Assembly: GCA_002413045.1 (NCBI GenBank)
Contig: DHWF01000044.1
Span: 2,086-36,062, forward strand
Length of the DNA: 33,977 nt
Direction of reading: 5' to 3'
Source of the DNA: Chloroflexi bacterium UBA5189
GTDB taxonomy: Bacteria > Chloroflexota > Limnocylindria > Limnocylindrales > CSP1-4
Part shown: positions 1 to 6,650 of the stretch, one piece after another
Position numbering within the stretch: the stretch's first letter is position 1
Layout of the letters: each line of letters begins with the position of its first letter
Notes under the pieces: model-generated
Told to the model about the DNA's origin: nothing
Databases searched by the model: none
What the model saw: only the letters and a program-made list of their open reading frames with translations
Made by a program: the position numbers and the translations under genes

Positions 1-684
1 TTCCTGCCGGACGTGTACGTGCCGTGCGAGGTGTGCAAGGGCGCCCGCTACAACCGGGAGGCGCTGGAGATCCACTACAAGGGCCGCTCGATTGCCGAGG
101 TCCTCGAGATGACCGTCGAGGAGGCGCTCGAGTTCTTCCGTCCGGTCTCGAACATCGCCAACAAGCTCCAGACGCTCAACGACGTCGGGCTCGGCTACAT
201 CCACCTTGGCCAGCCGGCGACGACCCTGTCCGGCGGCGAGGCCCAGCGGATCAAGCTCTCGACGGAGCTGTCCCGGCGCGCCACCGGCAAGACCGTCTAC
301 GTCCTCGACGAGCCGACGACCGGCCTCCATTTCGCGGATGTCGAGAAGCTGCTCCAGGTCCTGCACCGGCTCGTCGAGACCGGCAACACCGTGATCGTCA
401 TCGAGCACAACCTCGACGTGATCAAGACGGCCGACTGGATCATCGATCTCGGGCCGGAGGGCGGCGCGCGCGGCGGCCAGATCGTGGCCCAGGGCACGCC
501 AGAGGAGATTGCGAAGGCGAAGCGCTCCGCGACCGGCGAGTACCTGGCCCGCGTGCTCCGCGGCGAGCCGCTCGTCCCGCTCTCCGATGTCACCTTCGCG
601 GAGGCGGCCGGGCGCGGCAACGGCAAGGCGATCCGGCCGGTCTCACCAATCGAGGTCAGCCGGGTGGCGGTCCGATCCGGCTGA
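1..684 (+). CDS. uvrA: UvrA, excinuclease ABC subunit A, C-terminal 227 residues (5' partial)
   Basis: UvrA is the damage-recognition ATPase of nucleotide excision repair and works with UvrB and UvrC. The gene runs in from before the window; only the last 227 residues are present (the family is about 940). Visible in order are the second half of the C-terminal zinc module (CEVCKG after FLPDVYVP), the ABC signature LSGGEAQRIKLSTEL, the Walker B segment VYVLDEPTTGLHF and the H-loop region VIVIEHNLDVIKTADW followed by DLGPEGG. The C-terminus extends about 45 residues past the ABC core, which is common. UvrC lies about 16 kb away in this window, so uvrA and uvrC are not in one operon. The identification is secure from the motifs. 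Confidence 0.97.
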   Translation, partial: FLPDVYVPCEVCKGARYNREALEIHYKGRSIAEVLEMTVEEALEFFRPVSNIANKLQTLNDVGLGYIHLGQPATTLSGGEAQRIKLSTELSRRATGKTVYVLDEPTTGLHFADVEKLLQVLHRLVETGNTVIVIEHNLDVIKTADWIIDLGPEGGARGGQIVAQGTPEEIAKAKRSATGEYLARVLRGEPLVPLSDVTFAEAAGRGNGKAIRPVSPIEVSRVAVRSG

Positions 685-691
685 GGCATCG

Positions 692-1033
692 TTGACGACC
701 TTCGATCCGACACGCCGCGCCGGGCCCGCCCGCCACGAGCTGCCGCAGATCGACGCGGCCGCGCTCGAGGTCGCCCGAGCGGCGGATCGGGCGCTCGCTG
801 TAGCGCACGAGATGGGCGCGGATCGCTGGGCGCGGTACCTCGCCCCGATTCCGGATCGGCTGCGGGATGAATCCGTGCCGGCGCTTCGATCCGTGGGTCG
901 CCTGGTCCGTGCGGCGTACGGCCCGAAGGACTCGATCCGCGACGCACTGCCCGAGGACGTCACCGAGCCACTGCTGCGCGCGACCGATCGGCTCCTCAAG
1001 GTGATCGCCCGCCACGAGCTCGGCGCGGAGTAG
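692..1033 (+). CDS. hypothetical alanine-rich helical protein, 113 aa
   Basis: I do not recognise the family. The frame is open with host-like GC-rich third positions right after uvrA. The likely start is TTG at 692, seven bases after the uvrA stop; GAGG at 683-686, which overlaps that stop, is a well-placed ribosome site. The product is rich in Ala, Arg, Asp and Leu, has no membrane segment or signal peptide, and looks all-helical (for example the stretch AALEVARAADRALAVAHEMG). The tight spacing suggests co-translation with uvrA. The same frame is open further upstream inside uvrA, so the exact start is uncertain. Confidence 0.5.
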   Translation: MTTFDPTRRAGPARHELPQIDAAALEVARAADRALAVAHEMGADRWARYLAPIPDRLRDESVPALRSVGRLVRAAYGPKDSIRDALPEDVTEPLLRATDRLLKVIARHELGAE

Positions 1034-1058
1034 CGCCCCGCGCTCGATCGATCGGCCG

Positions 1059-1064
1059 TACGAT
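1059..1064 (+). promoter_or_regulatory. candidate -10 box TACGAT for the 1074 gene
   Basis: TACGAT lies nine bases before the ATG at 1074, and no Shine-Dalgarno sequence separates them. The same arrangement precedes uvrC, secD, rapZ and two genes of the inserted element. This fits a leaderless or near-leaderless transcript. No clear -35 box was seen. Confidence 0.35.
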
Positions 1065-1073
1065 CCGCGCGAG

Positions 1074-1436
1074 ATGACCGTGGTCGCGTGCTCGTTCGTC
1101 AGGATCCGGGCCGAAACGGCCGTCGAGCGACGCGTCGCGGAGCTCGCGGGGGACTTGCCGATCGTCATCGATCACTACGCAAGTCGGCGCTGCGGCGCAA
1201 CCATCGGCGACGTCCGCGTGCGAGTCGGCGGCGCGGCACCGGACGAGGCGCTCGTCGAGCTCGAGCCGATCGGATCAGTCCGCGTACTTGCGGAACGGCA
1301 CCTCGTCCGCCTGCTCGCCGACGGCGCTGCCATCCGGTTTGGCAACAGGCTCCTCGGGTCCCAGCCGTCCATCGAGCTCGATCACCCCGAGGCGTGGCTC
1401 TGTTTTCTCGAGGAGCACCCGCAATCGCGGCGCTGA
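1074..1436 (+). CDS. hypothetical protein, 120 aa
   Basis: The frame is open with GC-rich third positions typical of the neighbours and starts at ATG 1074. The protein is soluble and mixed alpha/beta (VVACSFVRIRAETAVERRV, then DLPIVIDHYASRRCG). It has no recognised motif or signal peptide. It ends 14 bases before the convergent stop of the minus-strand methyltransferase-like gene. A TACGAT box nine bases upstream could be its promoter. It may be an independent single gene; I cannot assign a function. Confidence 0.55.
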   Translation: MTVVACSFVRIRAETAVERRVAELAGDLPIVIDHYASRRCGATIGDVRVRVGGAAPDEALVELEPIGSVRVLAERHLVRLLADGAAIRFGNRLLGSQPSIELDHPEAWLCFLEEHPQSRR

Positions 1437-1450
1437 CCCTGCGATGGGCG

Positions 1451-1933
1451 CTAGTACAGCAGGGGTAGCAGGGCCTTCGTCCGCGTTCGGTACGGGACGT
1501 AGTTCGGGTAGCGGTCGACCAGCCATAGCTCCTCGTGCCGGCGCTTGAGGTCCAGGGTGACCGCCAGCGCGATCGTGGCCAGGCCCGCCGCCAGGGATTC
1601 GCGCGAGATCGTCGACCCAAGCGCCGCGAGGATGAGCCCGCTGTAGACCGGGTGCCGGACGAACCGGTACGGGCCCGATTCGACCAGCGAACCGTCGGCC
1701 CGCGGGTGCGGCAGCGCCGTGAATGCCCGCGCTGGCTGCAGCGCGGCGACGGCCCATCCGACGATGACCAGGCCCCCAATCAGCAGCACGTCGCCGATCA
1801 GCCGCACCTCACCGTGATCTCCACCCGGCGCAAACCCTGGTGCAAGGAAACCCCCGAAGGCAACGAGCGCGAGACAGGCGAACTGCAGGACGACCCAGCC
1901 CTCGCCCCGCGGCCCGAGCGGCGGGATCTTCAC
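1451..1933 (-). CDS. isoprenylcysteine carboxyl methyltransferase-like membrane protein, 160 aa
   Basis: This is a small integral membrane protein with four to five hydrophobic helices. Near residues 85-100 it carries GPYRFVRHPVYSG, the SAM-binding signature of the ICMT/PEMT methyltransferase superfamily, and near the C-terminus RRHEELWLVDRYPNYVPYRT, also typical. Bacterial members methylate small or lipid substrates that are usually unknown, and I infer no specific substrate. The start is GTG at 1933-1931. It overlaps the stop of the upstream phosphoribosyltransferase gene as GTGA, so the two are probably translationally coupled. Its operon promoter probably lay before the helicase gene, now 8.5 kb away. 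Confidence 0.8.
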   Translation of the reverse strand: MKIPPLGPRGEGWVVLQFACLALVAFGGFLAPGFAPGGDHGEVRLIGDVLLIGGLVIVGWAVAALQPARAFTALPHPRADGSLVESGPYRFVRHPVYSGLILAALGSTISRESLAAGLATIALAVTLDLKRRHEELWLVDRYPNYVPYRTRTKALLPLLY

Positions 1934-2391
1934 TTGCCGTGCTTGAACGGGTAGACAACCCAGGCGTTCGTCGCGACGACGTGGTGATCGGGCACGAGCT
2001 CGACCTTCGAACGACCGGGCTTGTAGTGCAGGACGGCCGTGGTCGGCCGCCCGCCCGCCATCTCCACCCGTTCCACGACCGCTGCGATCGTCGTGCCGGT
2101 GTCCCAGACCTCGTCGACGACGAGGACGCGCTGCCCGTGGAGCAGGGGATCGGCCGGGAACTGGAAGAACGTCGGCTGTTCGGCCGGCTGGCCGGTGTCG
2201 TCGTAGAACGCGACGGCCGCCACGAGGATGTTCCGGAGCCCGAGGCGGTAGGCGAGCATTCCGGCCGGTACGAGGGCACCACGGGTGATCGCCAGGACCA
2301 CGTCGTAGTCCGCGCCGACCTCGTCGGCGAGCGTGGCGACCATCTGGTCGAGGTCATCCCAGCTGACGATCAGCTTCTCCGGTTCGGTCAC
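1930..2391 (-). CDS. phosphoribosyltransferase (type I PRTase fold), 153 aa
   Basis: Type I PRTases transfer a phosphoribosyl group between PRPP and a nucleobase. The PRPP-binding motif VLVVDEVWDTGTT is clear near residues 92-104, and an upstream strand-helix DVVLAITRGALVPAGMLAYR resembles hypoxanthine/xanthine/guanine-type enzymes (Gpt- or HPT-like). The exact base is not determined. The GTG at 2391-2389 is chosen because the family-like sequence begins there (VTEPEKLIVSWDD) and it sits 10 bases after the helicase stop; extending upstream would overlap the helicase. It forms a minus-strand operon with the interrupted helicase before it and the methyltransferase-like gene after it (GTGA overlap). 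Confidence 0.87.
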   Translation of the reverse strand: MTEPEKLIVSWDDLDQMVATLADEVGADYDVVLAITRGALVPAGMLAYRLGLRNILVAAVAFYDDTGQPAEQPTFFQFPADPLLHGQRVLVVDEVWDTGTTIAAVVERVEMAGGRPTTAVLHYKPGRSKVELVPDHHVVATNAWVVYPFKHGK

Positions 2392-2401
2392 GCGGAACAG
2401 G

Positions 2402-3324
2402 CTAGCGGACGCCCAGCTCGACGGTCGTGAACGCCTCACGCAGGAACTGCGACGGCGAGCCGGGGTCGTAGACGAGGGTCAGCGAGCGGCGCGCCCGCGT
2501 CCAGGCCACGTAGGCGAGACGCCGCTCCTCCTCCAACGCTCGATCGGGCTCGACCGCCTCGGCGACCGACCGCGCGCTCGGAAACCGCCCGTCGTCGAGG
2601 CCGACGACGGCCACATGATCGAACTCGAGGCCCTTGGTCCCGTGCGCGGTCGCGAGCGTGAGCGGTGCGTCATCGCGGCGGAGCTCCTCCAGCCGCACGC
2701 GGGTCGTCGCGACCGCGACGCTGAGCTCGGCGAGGGAGCGAACGCCCGCTGCCCATCCGAGCACCGCCGAGGCGATCGCCGCGCGCTCGAGTGTCGGATC
2801 GTCGTCGGGATCGATCGCCGCACCGTCCAGCGGCATCCGCTCGGCGAGCCGGCCGAGGGCGATGAGTGGCGCCCCGGCGGCGAGTGGCGACTCGGACGCT
2901 CGCTCGATCAGCTCATCGACGATCGGCGACTCGACGGGCAGCCGCAGCTCCGCCGCCCGGAACGGGATCGAGAGCCGGAGCGCGGCCCCGACGACGGGCA
3001 GCAGCTCGCGGTTCGTGCGCGCGAGCACGGCGCGCGTGCCGCCGTCATCCGGCCAGGAAGACAGCACCACGGCCGCTCGGTCGACGTCGTCCGCGGTCGA
3101 TGGGGCGAGGACGAGCCGGCCAGCCGCGTTCGGGCCGGCGCGGATCGTCTTCGCGAAGCGCTCCAGGTTGTGCTCGACGAGCCGGACGGCGCGCTCGAGC
3201 ACCGGCGCCGGGCAGCGGTAGTTCGTCTCGAGATCGACCCGCGTCAGGCCCGGCAGGGCCTCATCCGCCAGACGCAGCAGCCGGCGCACGTCGGCGAGCC
3301 GCCAGCCGTAGATCGACTGGTCGT
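2402..3324 (-). pseudogene. UvrD-like SF1 DNA helicase, C-terminal half, separated by element insertion
   Basis: This is the 3' part of an SF1A (UvrD/PcrA/Rep-type) helicase. It starts in the middle of motif III with DQSIYGWRLADVRRLL and then has motif IV (LETNYRCPAPV), motif V (TAHGTKGLEFDHVAVVGL) and motif VI (EERRLAYVAWTRARRS). It has no start codon of its own. Upstream in the same frame the sequence becomes element DNA with no helicase similarity. The missing N-terminal 245 residues lie at 11872-12612 on the same strand. Joining the halves through the shared core gives 1650 bases, exactly 550 codons. The complete protein would have been about 549 residues, short for UvrD/PcrA. Confidence 0.94.
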
Positions 3325-3344
3325 TCGCACGGTAGCACACAGGT
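3310..3344. other. attL junction: core CTGGTCGT plus left element arm
   Basis: Helicase sequence ends at the core 3317-3324. The element side continues with CGGTAG (3330-3335) and CACAGGT (3338-3344). These are inverted copies of CTACCG (11865-11870) and ACCTGTG (11854-11860) at the other end. Together they form the two arms of a reconstructed attP. Confidence 0.8.
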
Positions 3345-3906
3345 AGGCCCCGGTCGCCCGTCGCCCGCTGGCCGCCACGAGCGGGATCGAGGGCGGCGGC
3401 CCGGAGCCGGGGCCACGGCGAGGATGGGGGGGTCTTGATCATCTGCCGCTTGTTCGAACAGACGTAGGGCTTGCAACTTTCGGGAATCGTCGTGTAGATT
3501 CCGATTTGAACGTACCCGGAGTGGAGCCGGGACGTAGCAACGGGTTGATACGTAAGGGCAGGACGCGGGCCAAAGGGCGGGCCCCCTGAGCCTGTAACTG
3601 GACAACACCCGGCGGTGCAAAACCGATCGTTCGCGGCCGCGTCAGGTCCGCATTGGGTAAAACACAAGATGAATAGGTACTCCGACCGGGCCTCCGACTG
3701 AGCCCGGCGCGCGCCAACTGGCGCGCCATTCCGCCCGCTACCAACTACGGCGCGCTGTACGCGCGCCTCCGCTTAGGCGCTGGCCTTCCGCTCGATCTTG
3801 ACCCGGCTACCGCCGATCGGATCGTTGCCGTGCTGCGCCGGATTGAATCTGAGCCGCCCAGACGCTGCCAGTCCGATCGGCGCCCGACACGGCGGGCGGG
3901 CGCATC
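3325..3906. other. non-coding, hairpin-rich left end of the element
   Basis: No convincing gene is present in these 580 bases. Several inverted repeats were read directly: 3511-3534 (CCCGG...CCGGG with flanking pairs), 3686-3707 (CCGGGC, 10-base loop, GCCCGG), 3709-3726 (GCGCGCCA and TGGCGCGC almost back to back) and 3749-3767 (GGCGCGC, loop TGTAC, GCGCGCC). They could be terminators, protein-binding sites or a transfer/replication origin. I see no adjacent gene that decides between these. Confidence 0.5.
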
Positions 3907-4254
3907 ATGATCTTCCAGAGATGCGCCGCCTGCGGAACGTGCGAGGCGCGAGGCGGCTACTGCACCTATTGCCGATCGGCTACGTATGTGCTGATCGAGC
4001 ATCGGCACTTCGCTCCCGCCGAGGCAAGAGGCTCCGCGTGCCCGCTCGGGCCGACGTTCAACCGCGGTCCGGCCAAGCAGCGCGGTCCGGAAGCCATCCA
4101 GCGGGCCGCCCAGGTAAACGACGAGTGGCAACTGAACCCGGTCCCGAAGGGGGCCGAGAAGTATGTCGTCCGCGAATTGGTGCACGTCGGCATTGAGCGG
4201 AAGGCACATGCGAGGCGAACGCAGCCAGCCGGTTCGAAGGGCAATGCATCGTGA
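3907..4254 (+). CDS. hypothetical zinc-ribbon-like protein, 115 aa
   Basis: The N-terminus has cysteines at about residues 6, 9, 12, 19 and 22 (CAACGTCEARGGYCTYC), consistent with one small zinc-binding knuckle. The rest is basic and without a known motif. The start is ATG 3907; its ribosome site is weak. The stop overlaps the GTG of the next gene as GTGA, so the two are probably co-translated. It is the first gene of a plus-strand run in the left part of the element (3907-6351). The role is unknown; a nucleic-acid-binding accessory is possible. Confidence 0.5.
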   Translation: MIFQRCAACGTCEARGGYCTYCRSATYVLIEHRHFAPAEARGSACPLGPTFNRGPAKQRGPEAIQRAAQVNDEWQLNPVPKGAEKYVVRELVHVGIERKAHARRTQPAGSKGNAS

Positions 4255-4859
4255 TCGCTGTTACAGGGGTAGAACGCCGTCTAAGCGGACGATCGGCGGA
4301 GTGGCCCTCTCAGTCCTCATCGGACCTTTCGGGCTGTAGCGGCGCTTTTGCCCCTGCATACGCGGACGCTGGGAGGCGCTTGCAGGGGGCTAGGCCGCAT
4401 CGTCGGCTGCACGAGCCTGCGACGGCTGAAGACATTTTTGAGCGGCGGATACGGCGCGATCCGAGTCGTGGACGCTTCGCGCACGACTGGTGGGTCGGCC
4501 CGATGCACCGGGGCTACCCGGTGATCGAAGTGGGTCGCGATCGCCTCGATGGACAGACATTTGCGTACCGCCGCTACATCGGCGAGCCCCCGAAGGGCTA
4601 TGTGATCACGGCGTCATGTTCGCTGAAACCGTGCCTCCGACCCGAGCACCTCGTCGTCAGGGAGCAGCGGCCATTGGCCATGGAGGACCGTAGAGGGGCG
4701 CGCAATCCGATGGCTCGACTGACGACGGAGACCGTGCTGGAAATACGCCGGTGGCGTGCAGGCGGCGCGACGATCCGTGCGATCGCCGCCCGATTCGAAA
4801 CGTCGCCCGGCAATGTGAGCGACATCTGCCTGCGCCGGACGTGGACCGATGTCGCATGA
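4251..4859 (+). CDS. HNH-endonuclease-like protein with C-terminal HTH, catalytic His apparently missing
   Basis: The central region resembles phage and homing HNH endonucleases: a GYPVIEV strand, then YRRYIGEPPKGYVIT, then C123-x4-C128-x4-H133 in CSLKPCLRPEHLVV. In the family the first cysteine is usually preceded two positions earlier by the catalytic His (HxC). Here that position is Ala121 (ASC), so cleavage activity is doubtful. Residues about 158-200 form the helix-turn-helix often found at the end of these proteins (LTTETVLEIRRW, then IRAIAARFETSPGNVSDI). The GTG at 4251 overlaps the previous stop; the first 60 residues have no similarity I can name, so the true start may be further downstream. 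It may be a degenerate selfish nuclease or a DNA-binding regulator. Confidence 0.6.
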   Translation: MIAVTGVERRLSGRSAEWPSQSSSDLSGCSGAFAPAYADAGRRLQGARPHRRLHEPATAEDIFERRIRRDPSRGRFAHDWWVGPMHRGYPVIEVGRDRLDGQTFAYRRYIGEPPKGYVITASCSLKPCLRPEHLVVREQRPLAMEDRRGARNPMARLTTETVLEIRRWRAGGATIRAIAARFETSPGNVSDICLRRTWTDVA

Positions 4860-4911
4860 GGCGTGTCCCGTCTATTGATGTTCGACCACCTATGAATAGT
4901 GGAAAGAGAAA

Positions 4912-5094
4912 ATGACCAGAGAACCAATGAGTACGGCACAGGTCGCGATCGCGCTAGGCGTCAGTCCTGAGAGGGTCCGGTGGTGGATCAGAGATGCCGG
5001 ACTGAGAGCAACCCGCAAAGGAAAGCGCTACGAGATCACAGTGGCCGAATTGACCAGATTCCTTGCATCGAGGAACTGGTCTACGGCGCTGTAG
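4912..5094 (+). CDS. excisionase/MerR-like winged-helix DNA-binding protein, 60 aa
   Basis: This short protein consists almost entirely of an excisionase-type (HTH_17/MerR-like) domain: STAQVAIALGVSPERVRWWI, then RKGKRYEITVAELTRFLAS. Such proteins bind DNA near att sites or act as small repressors. In serine-integrase elements a small DNA-binding protein is a candidate recombination directionality factor that turns the integrase toward excision. The ATG at 4912 follows GGAAAGAG with close spacing. It stands alone, 52 bases after the HNH-like gene and 11 bases before the folded region at 5106-5208. The DNA-binding fold is clear; the excision role is inferred. Confidence 0.75.
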   Translation: MTREPMSTAQVAIALGVSPERVRWWIRDAGLRATRKGKRYEITVAELTRFLASRNWSTAL

Positions 5095-5105
5095 CAAGGG
5101 GTTCC

Positions 5106-5208
5106 GGGCCCTTGCAGGACCAGCGAGCCCAGGCGCGTGTGTGGTGTGCGCCGCATGACAGTTCTACTCCTATGGGGCTGTCTCGCTCGCTGGTCCCTGC
5201 TAGGGCCC
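5106..5208 (+). other. three-way-junction structured element (candidate non-coding RNA or DNA site)
   Basis: Three helices nest with short joints. P1 pairs 5106-5127 with 5186-5208: 21 base pairs with one bulged C (5197) and one T-T mismatch. P2 is 5132-5152 (GGCGCG, 9-base loop, TGCGCC). P3 is 5157-5182, ten pairs including G-U, with a 6-base loop. The joints are only 4, 4 and 3 bases. It lies between the excisionase-like gene and the gene at 5244. It does not match hammerhead, tRNA or any riboswitch I recognise. It could be an RNA, a cruciform, a recombination or replication site, or a complex terminator. Confidence 0.6.
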
Positions 5209-5243
5209 TGAGCCGCTGAAAAGGAACGATTGGTGGAGGATCG

Positions 5244-5582
5244 ATGGACGGTGCAGGTACGAGGCCGAGCGCGAGCCGAACGAGCAAGATCACATTGAGG
5301 CAGGCGGCGGAACGGGCGAGCGCGGAGGTCGGGGATATGGTCAACGGGAGGTGCGACTCCGGAGAGGTCCGGGCGTGGCTCGAATGGATGTACGACTACA
5401 CCGTACCGAGGTCAGGCCGAGGGCTCACGGAATTCCTCGCGGCTGCCGACTTCATCAGCGTCCCGTATGGCTCAAAAGGCAAGCGAGGGCGAGCGGGCAC
5501 TATCTGGAAGCGGCGCATCAGCGGCACACGGGGCACGATGTTCGGCCCCAACCGAAGGCTCGGCGGGATGGCAAGTAAATAG
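5244..5582 (+). CDS. hypothetical basic protein, 112 aa
   Basis: The ATG at 5244 is preceded by GGAGG at 5235-5239, which supports the start. The product has an acidic helical first half (LRQAAERASAEVGDMV, then EVRAWLEWMYDYTV) and a strongly basic C-terminus (KGKRGRAGTIWKRRISG), as in many small nucleic-acid-binding element proteins. I recognise no family. It lies 35 bases after the three-way-junction region, which could act as its leader. Confidence 0.6.
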   Translation: MDGAGTRPSASRTSKITLRQAAERASAEVGDMVNGRCDSGEVRAWLEWMYDYTVPRSGRGLTEFLAAADFISVPYGSKGKRGRAGTIWKRRISGTRGTMFGPNRRLGGMASK

Positions 5583-5606
5583 GCTGACCGGGGGCAGGTA
5601 AACCGT

Positions 5607-5705
5607 GCTTAACCCCGCACGTACGAAGCCTAGATGACTCTGTTGTAGGCGTTATAGAGCATCTACCTGTCTTCAAATCTCATAAGCAGCGTCAGCGGGG
5701 TTAGC
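5607..5705. repeat. spaced inverted repeat (GCTTAACCCCGC / GCGGGGTTAGC)
   Basis: The 12-base arm at 5607-5618 pairs with 5695-5705 over 11 positions with one bulged T, across 76 bases. The intervening and following DNA up to 5862 contains no gene. It may be a folded leader or a regulatory site of the 5863 gene, or chance. Confidence 0.35.
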
Positions 5706-5862
5706 CGTGTCGCAAGCCAGTCGGCATTGGCGGCCACCTTGTCCGCTGCATCTCCCACCCGGTCATCGGGACTCACCGGGCTCAGTCGATCTCCCTGAGC
5801 CTCACGAGACAACCGATGGCCCGGTGGGGCCCTATCTCACATTCAATATCGGAGGAACTCTT

Positions 5863-6351
5863 ATGGCGATAGACGCAATTGACCTGAACGTAAATCTCAA
5901 TCGGATTCGTTCTCTGCTAGTACGAGATCACGGACTAATCGCAGTCAGTGATCTTCGGCTCGTTGACATAGAGGGCCCGTTCGGTTGGGGCAAGGGAATC
6001 GAAATCGTCAGAGACGACGGGTCAATCATGTTCCTGTCGATTGACTCGATCGGCGGTGTCTCAACGAGGGATCGCATCTACACCGCTTCGGAGTTGGAGT
6101 CCCAAGCAGAGGCTCGGCGGGGCCGCGAGGAAGCGCGATTCACGTTCCTCCACTTCGCGAGTTCAGCGGAATGGGAGGCGATCGCTCAGCAGCAGCGGTA
6201 CTGCGCTGCGGGCGCTGCTTCGACGTGCGGCCCGGAGGAGGTCCGGGTCATGCCAGTCAGCCATGTCAGGGATGGGCGGATTTATTGCGGCGCGGATTCG
6301 GGTCTGGCGATCCGCTACGGCAGCGAATTCGATGCGACATGGACCGACTAA
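5863..6351 (+). CDS. hypothetical protein, 162 aa
   Basis: The frame is open from 5707, but ATG 5863 is the likely start: GGAGGA at 5851-5856 is spaced six bases before it, and the sequence upstream (proline- and histidine-rich) looks non-coding. The product begins MAIDAIDLNVNLNRIRSLL and has a beta-rich N-terminal half (LIAVSDLRLVDIEG, then GIEIVRDDGSIMFLSIDSI), a charged helix (SELESQAEARRGREEARF) and four Cys in the C-terminal half. There is no signal peptide or membrane helix. I do not recognise the family. It is the last gene of the left plus-strand block of the element. Confidence 0.6.
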   Translation: MAIDAIDLNVNLNRIRSLLVRDHGLIAVSDLRLVDIEGPFGWGKGIEIVRDDGSIMFLSIDSIGGVSTRDRIYTASELESQAEARRGREEARFTFLHFASSAEWEAIAQQQRYCAAGAASTCGPEEVRVMPVSHVRDGRIYCGADSGLAIRYGSEFDATWTD

Positions 6352-6502
6352 ACGTCCTTTCCGGATAGTCCCCAGGTCGTCTCAGAAACCCGCTCGAAAC
6401 GCTATCGGTGACGGGTCATTCAGAATTTGGCCAGCACGATGGGGTCAGTCGGTCGCCAGTCTCCGACTGGCCCCTGCGTTCACACGGTGGCGAAACCAGC
6501 GC

Positions 6503-6643
6503 CTACGTACCTGAGTCCCACTGCACAGCAAAGGCAAGCGCAAGAGCGGCAATCACCATCGCAGCAAGGCAGCCGGACGGGCGGCCTGTCGGCTCGGGCG
6601 ATGGTGGCTCCGACAGCGGCTCCGACATTTCCTCATCCGCCAT
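6503..6643 (-). CDS. possible small single-pass membrane protein, 46 aa
   Basis: This ORF begins at ATG 6643-6641, seven bases after the resolvase stop on the same strand, and ends with TAG at 6503. It has an acidic, proline-rich head (MADEEMSEPLSEPPSPEP) and then one hydrophobic helix (CLAAMVIAALALAFAVQW). A head plus one membrane helix is typical of tiny membrane proteins in mobile elements. The ribosome site is weak, so expression is unproven. Competing plus-strand frames in 6408-6713 look like non-coding sequence. Confidence 0.4.
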   Translation of the reverse strand: MADEEMSEPLSEPPSPEPTGRPSGCLAAMVIAALALAFAVQWDSGT

Positions 6644-6650
6644 GCTGAAC

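Noticed and set aside
3440..3480. tRNA-like GTTCGAAC loop in the left end of the element
   Set aside because: The flanking bases do not form a T-stem and no acceptor or anticodon arm could be placed, so there is no tRNA here.
3325..3667. Minus-strand extension of the helicase C-terminal frame beyond the core, up to an ATG at 3667
   Set aside because: The extra residues are Cys/Pro-rich with no helicase similarity and lie beyond the att core inside the element; the true N-terminal half is at 11872-12612.
5106..5208. Hammerhead-type ribozyme as explanation of the three-way junction
   Set aside because: The joints read CCCA, GCAT and TCG and lack the conserved CUGANGA and GAAA core.
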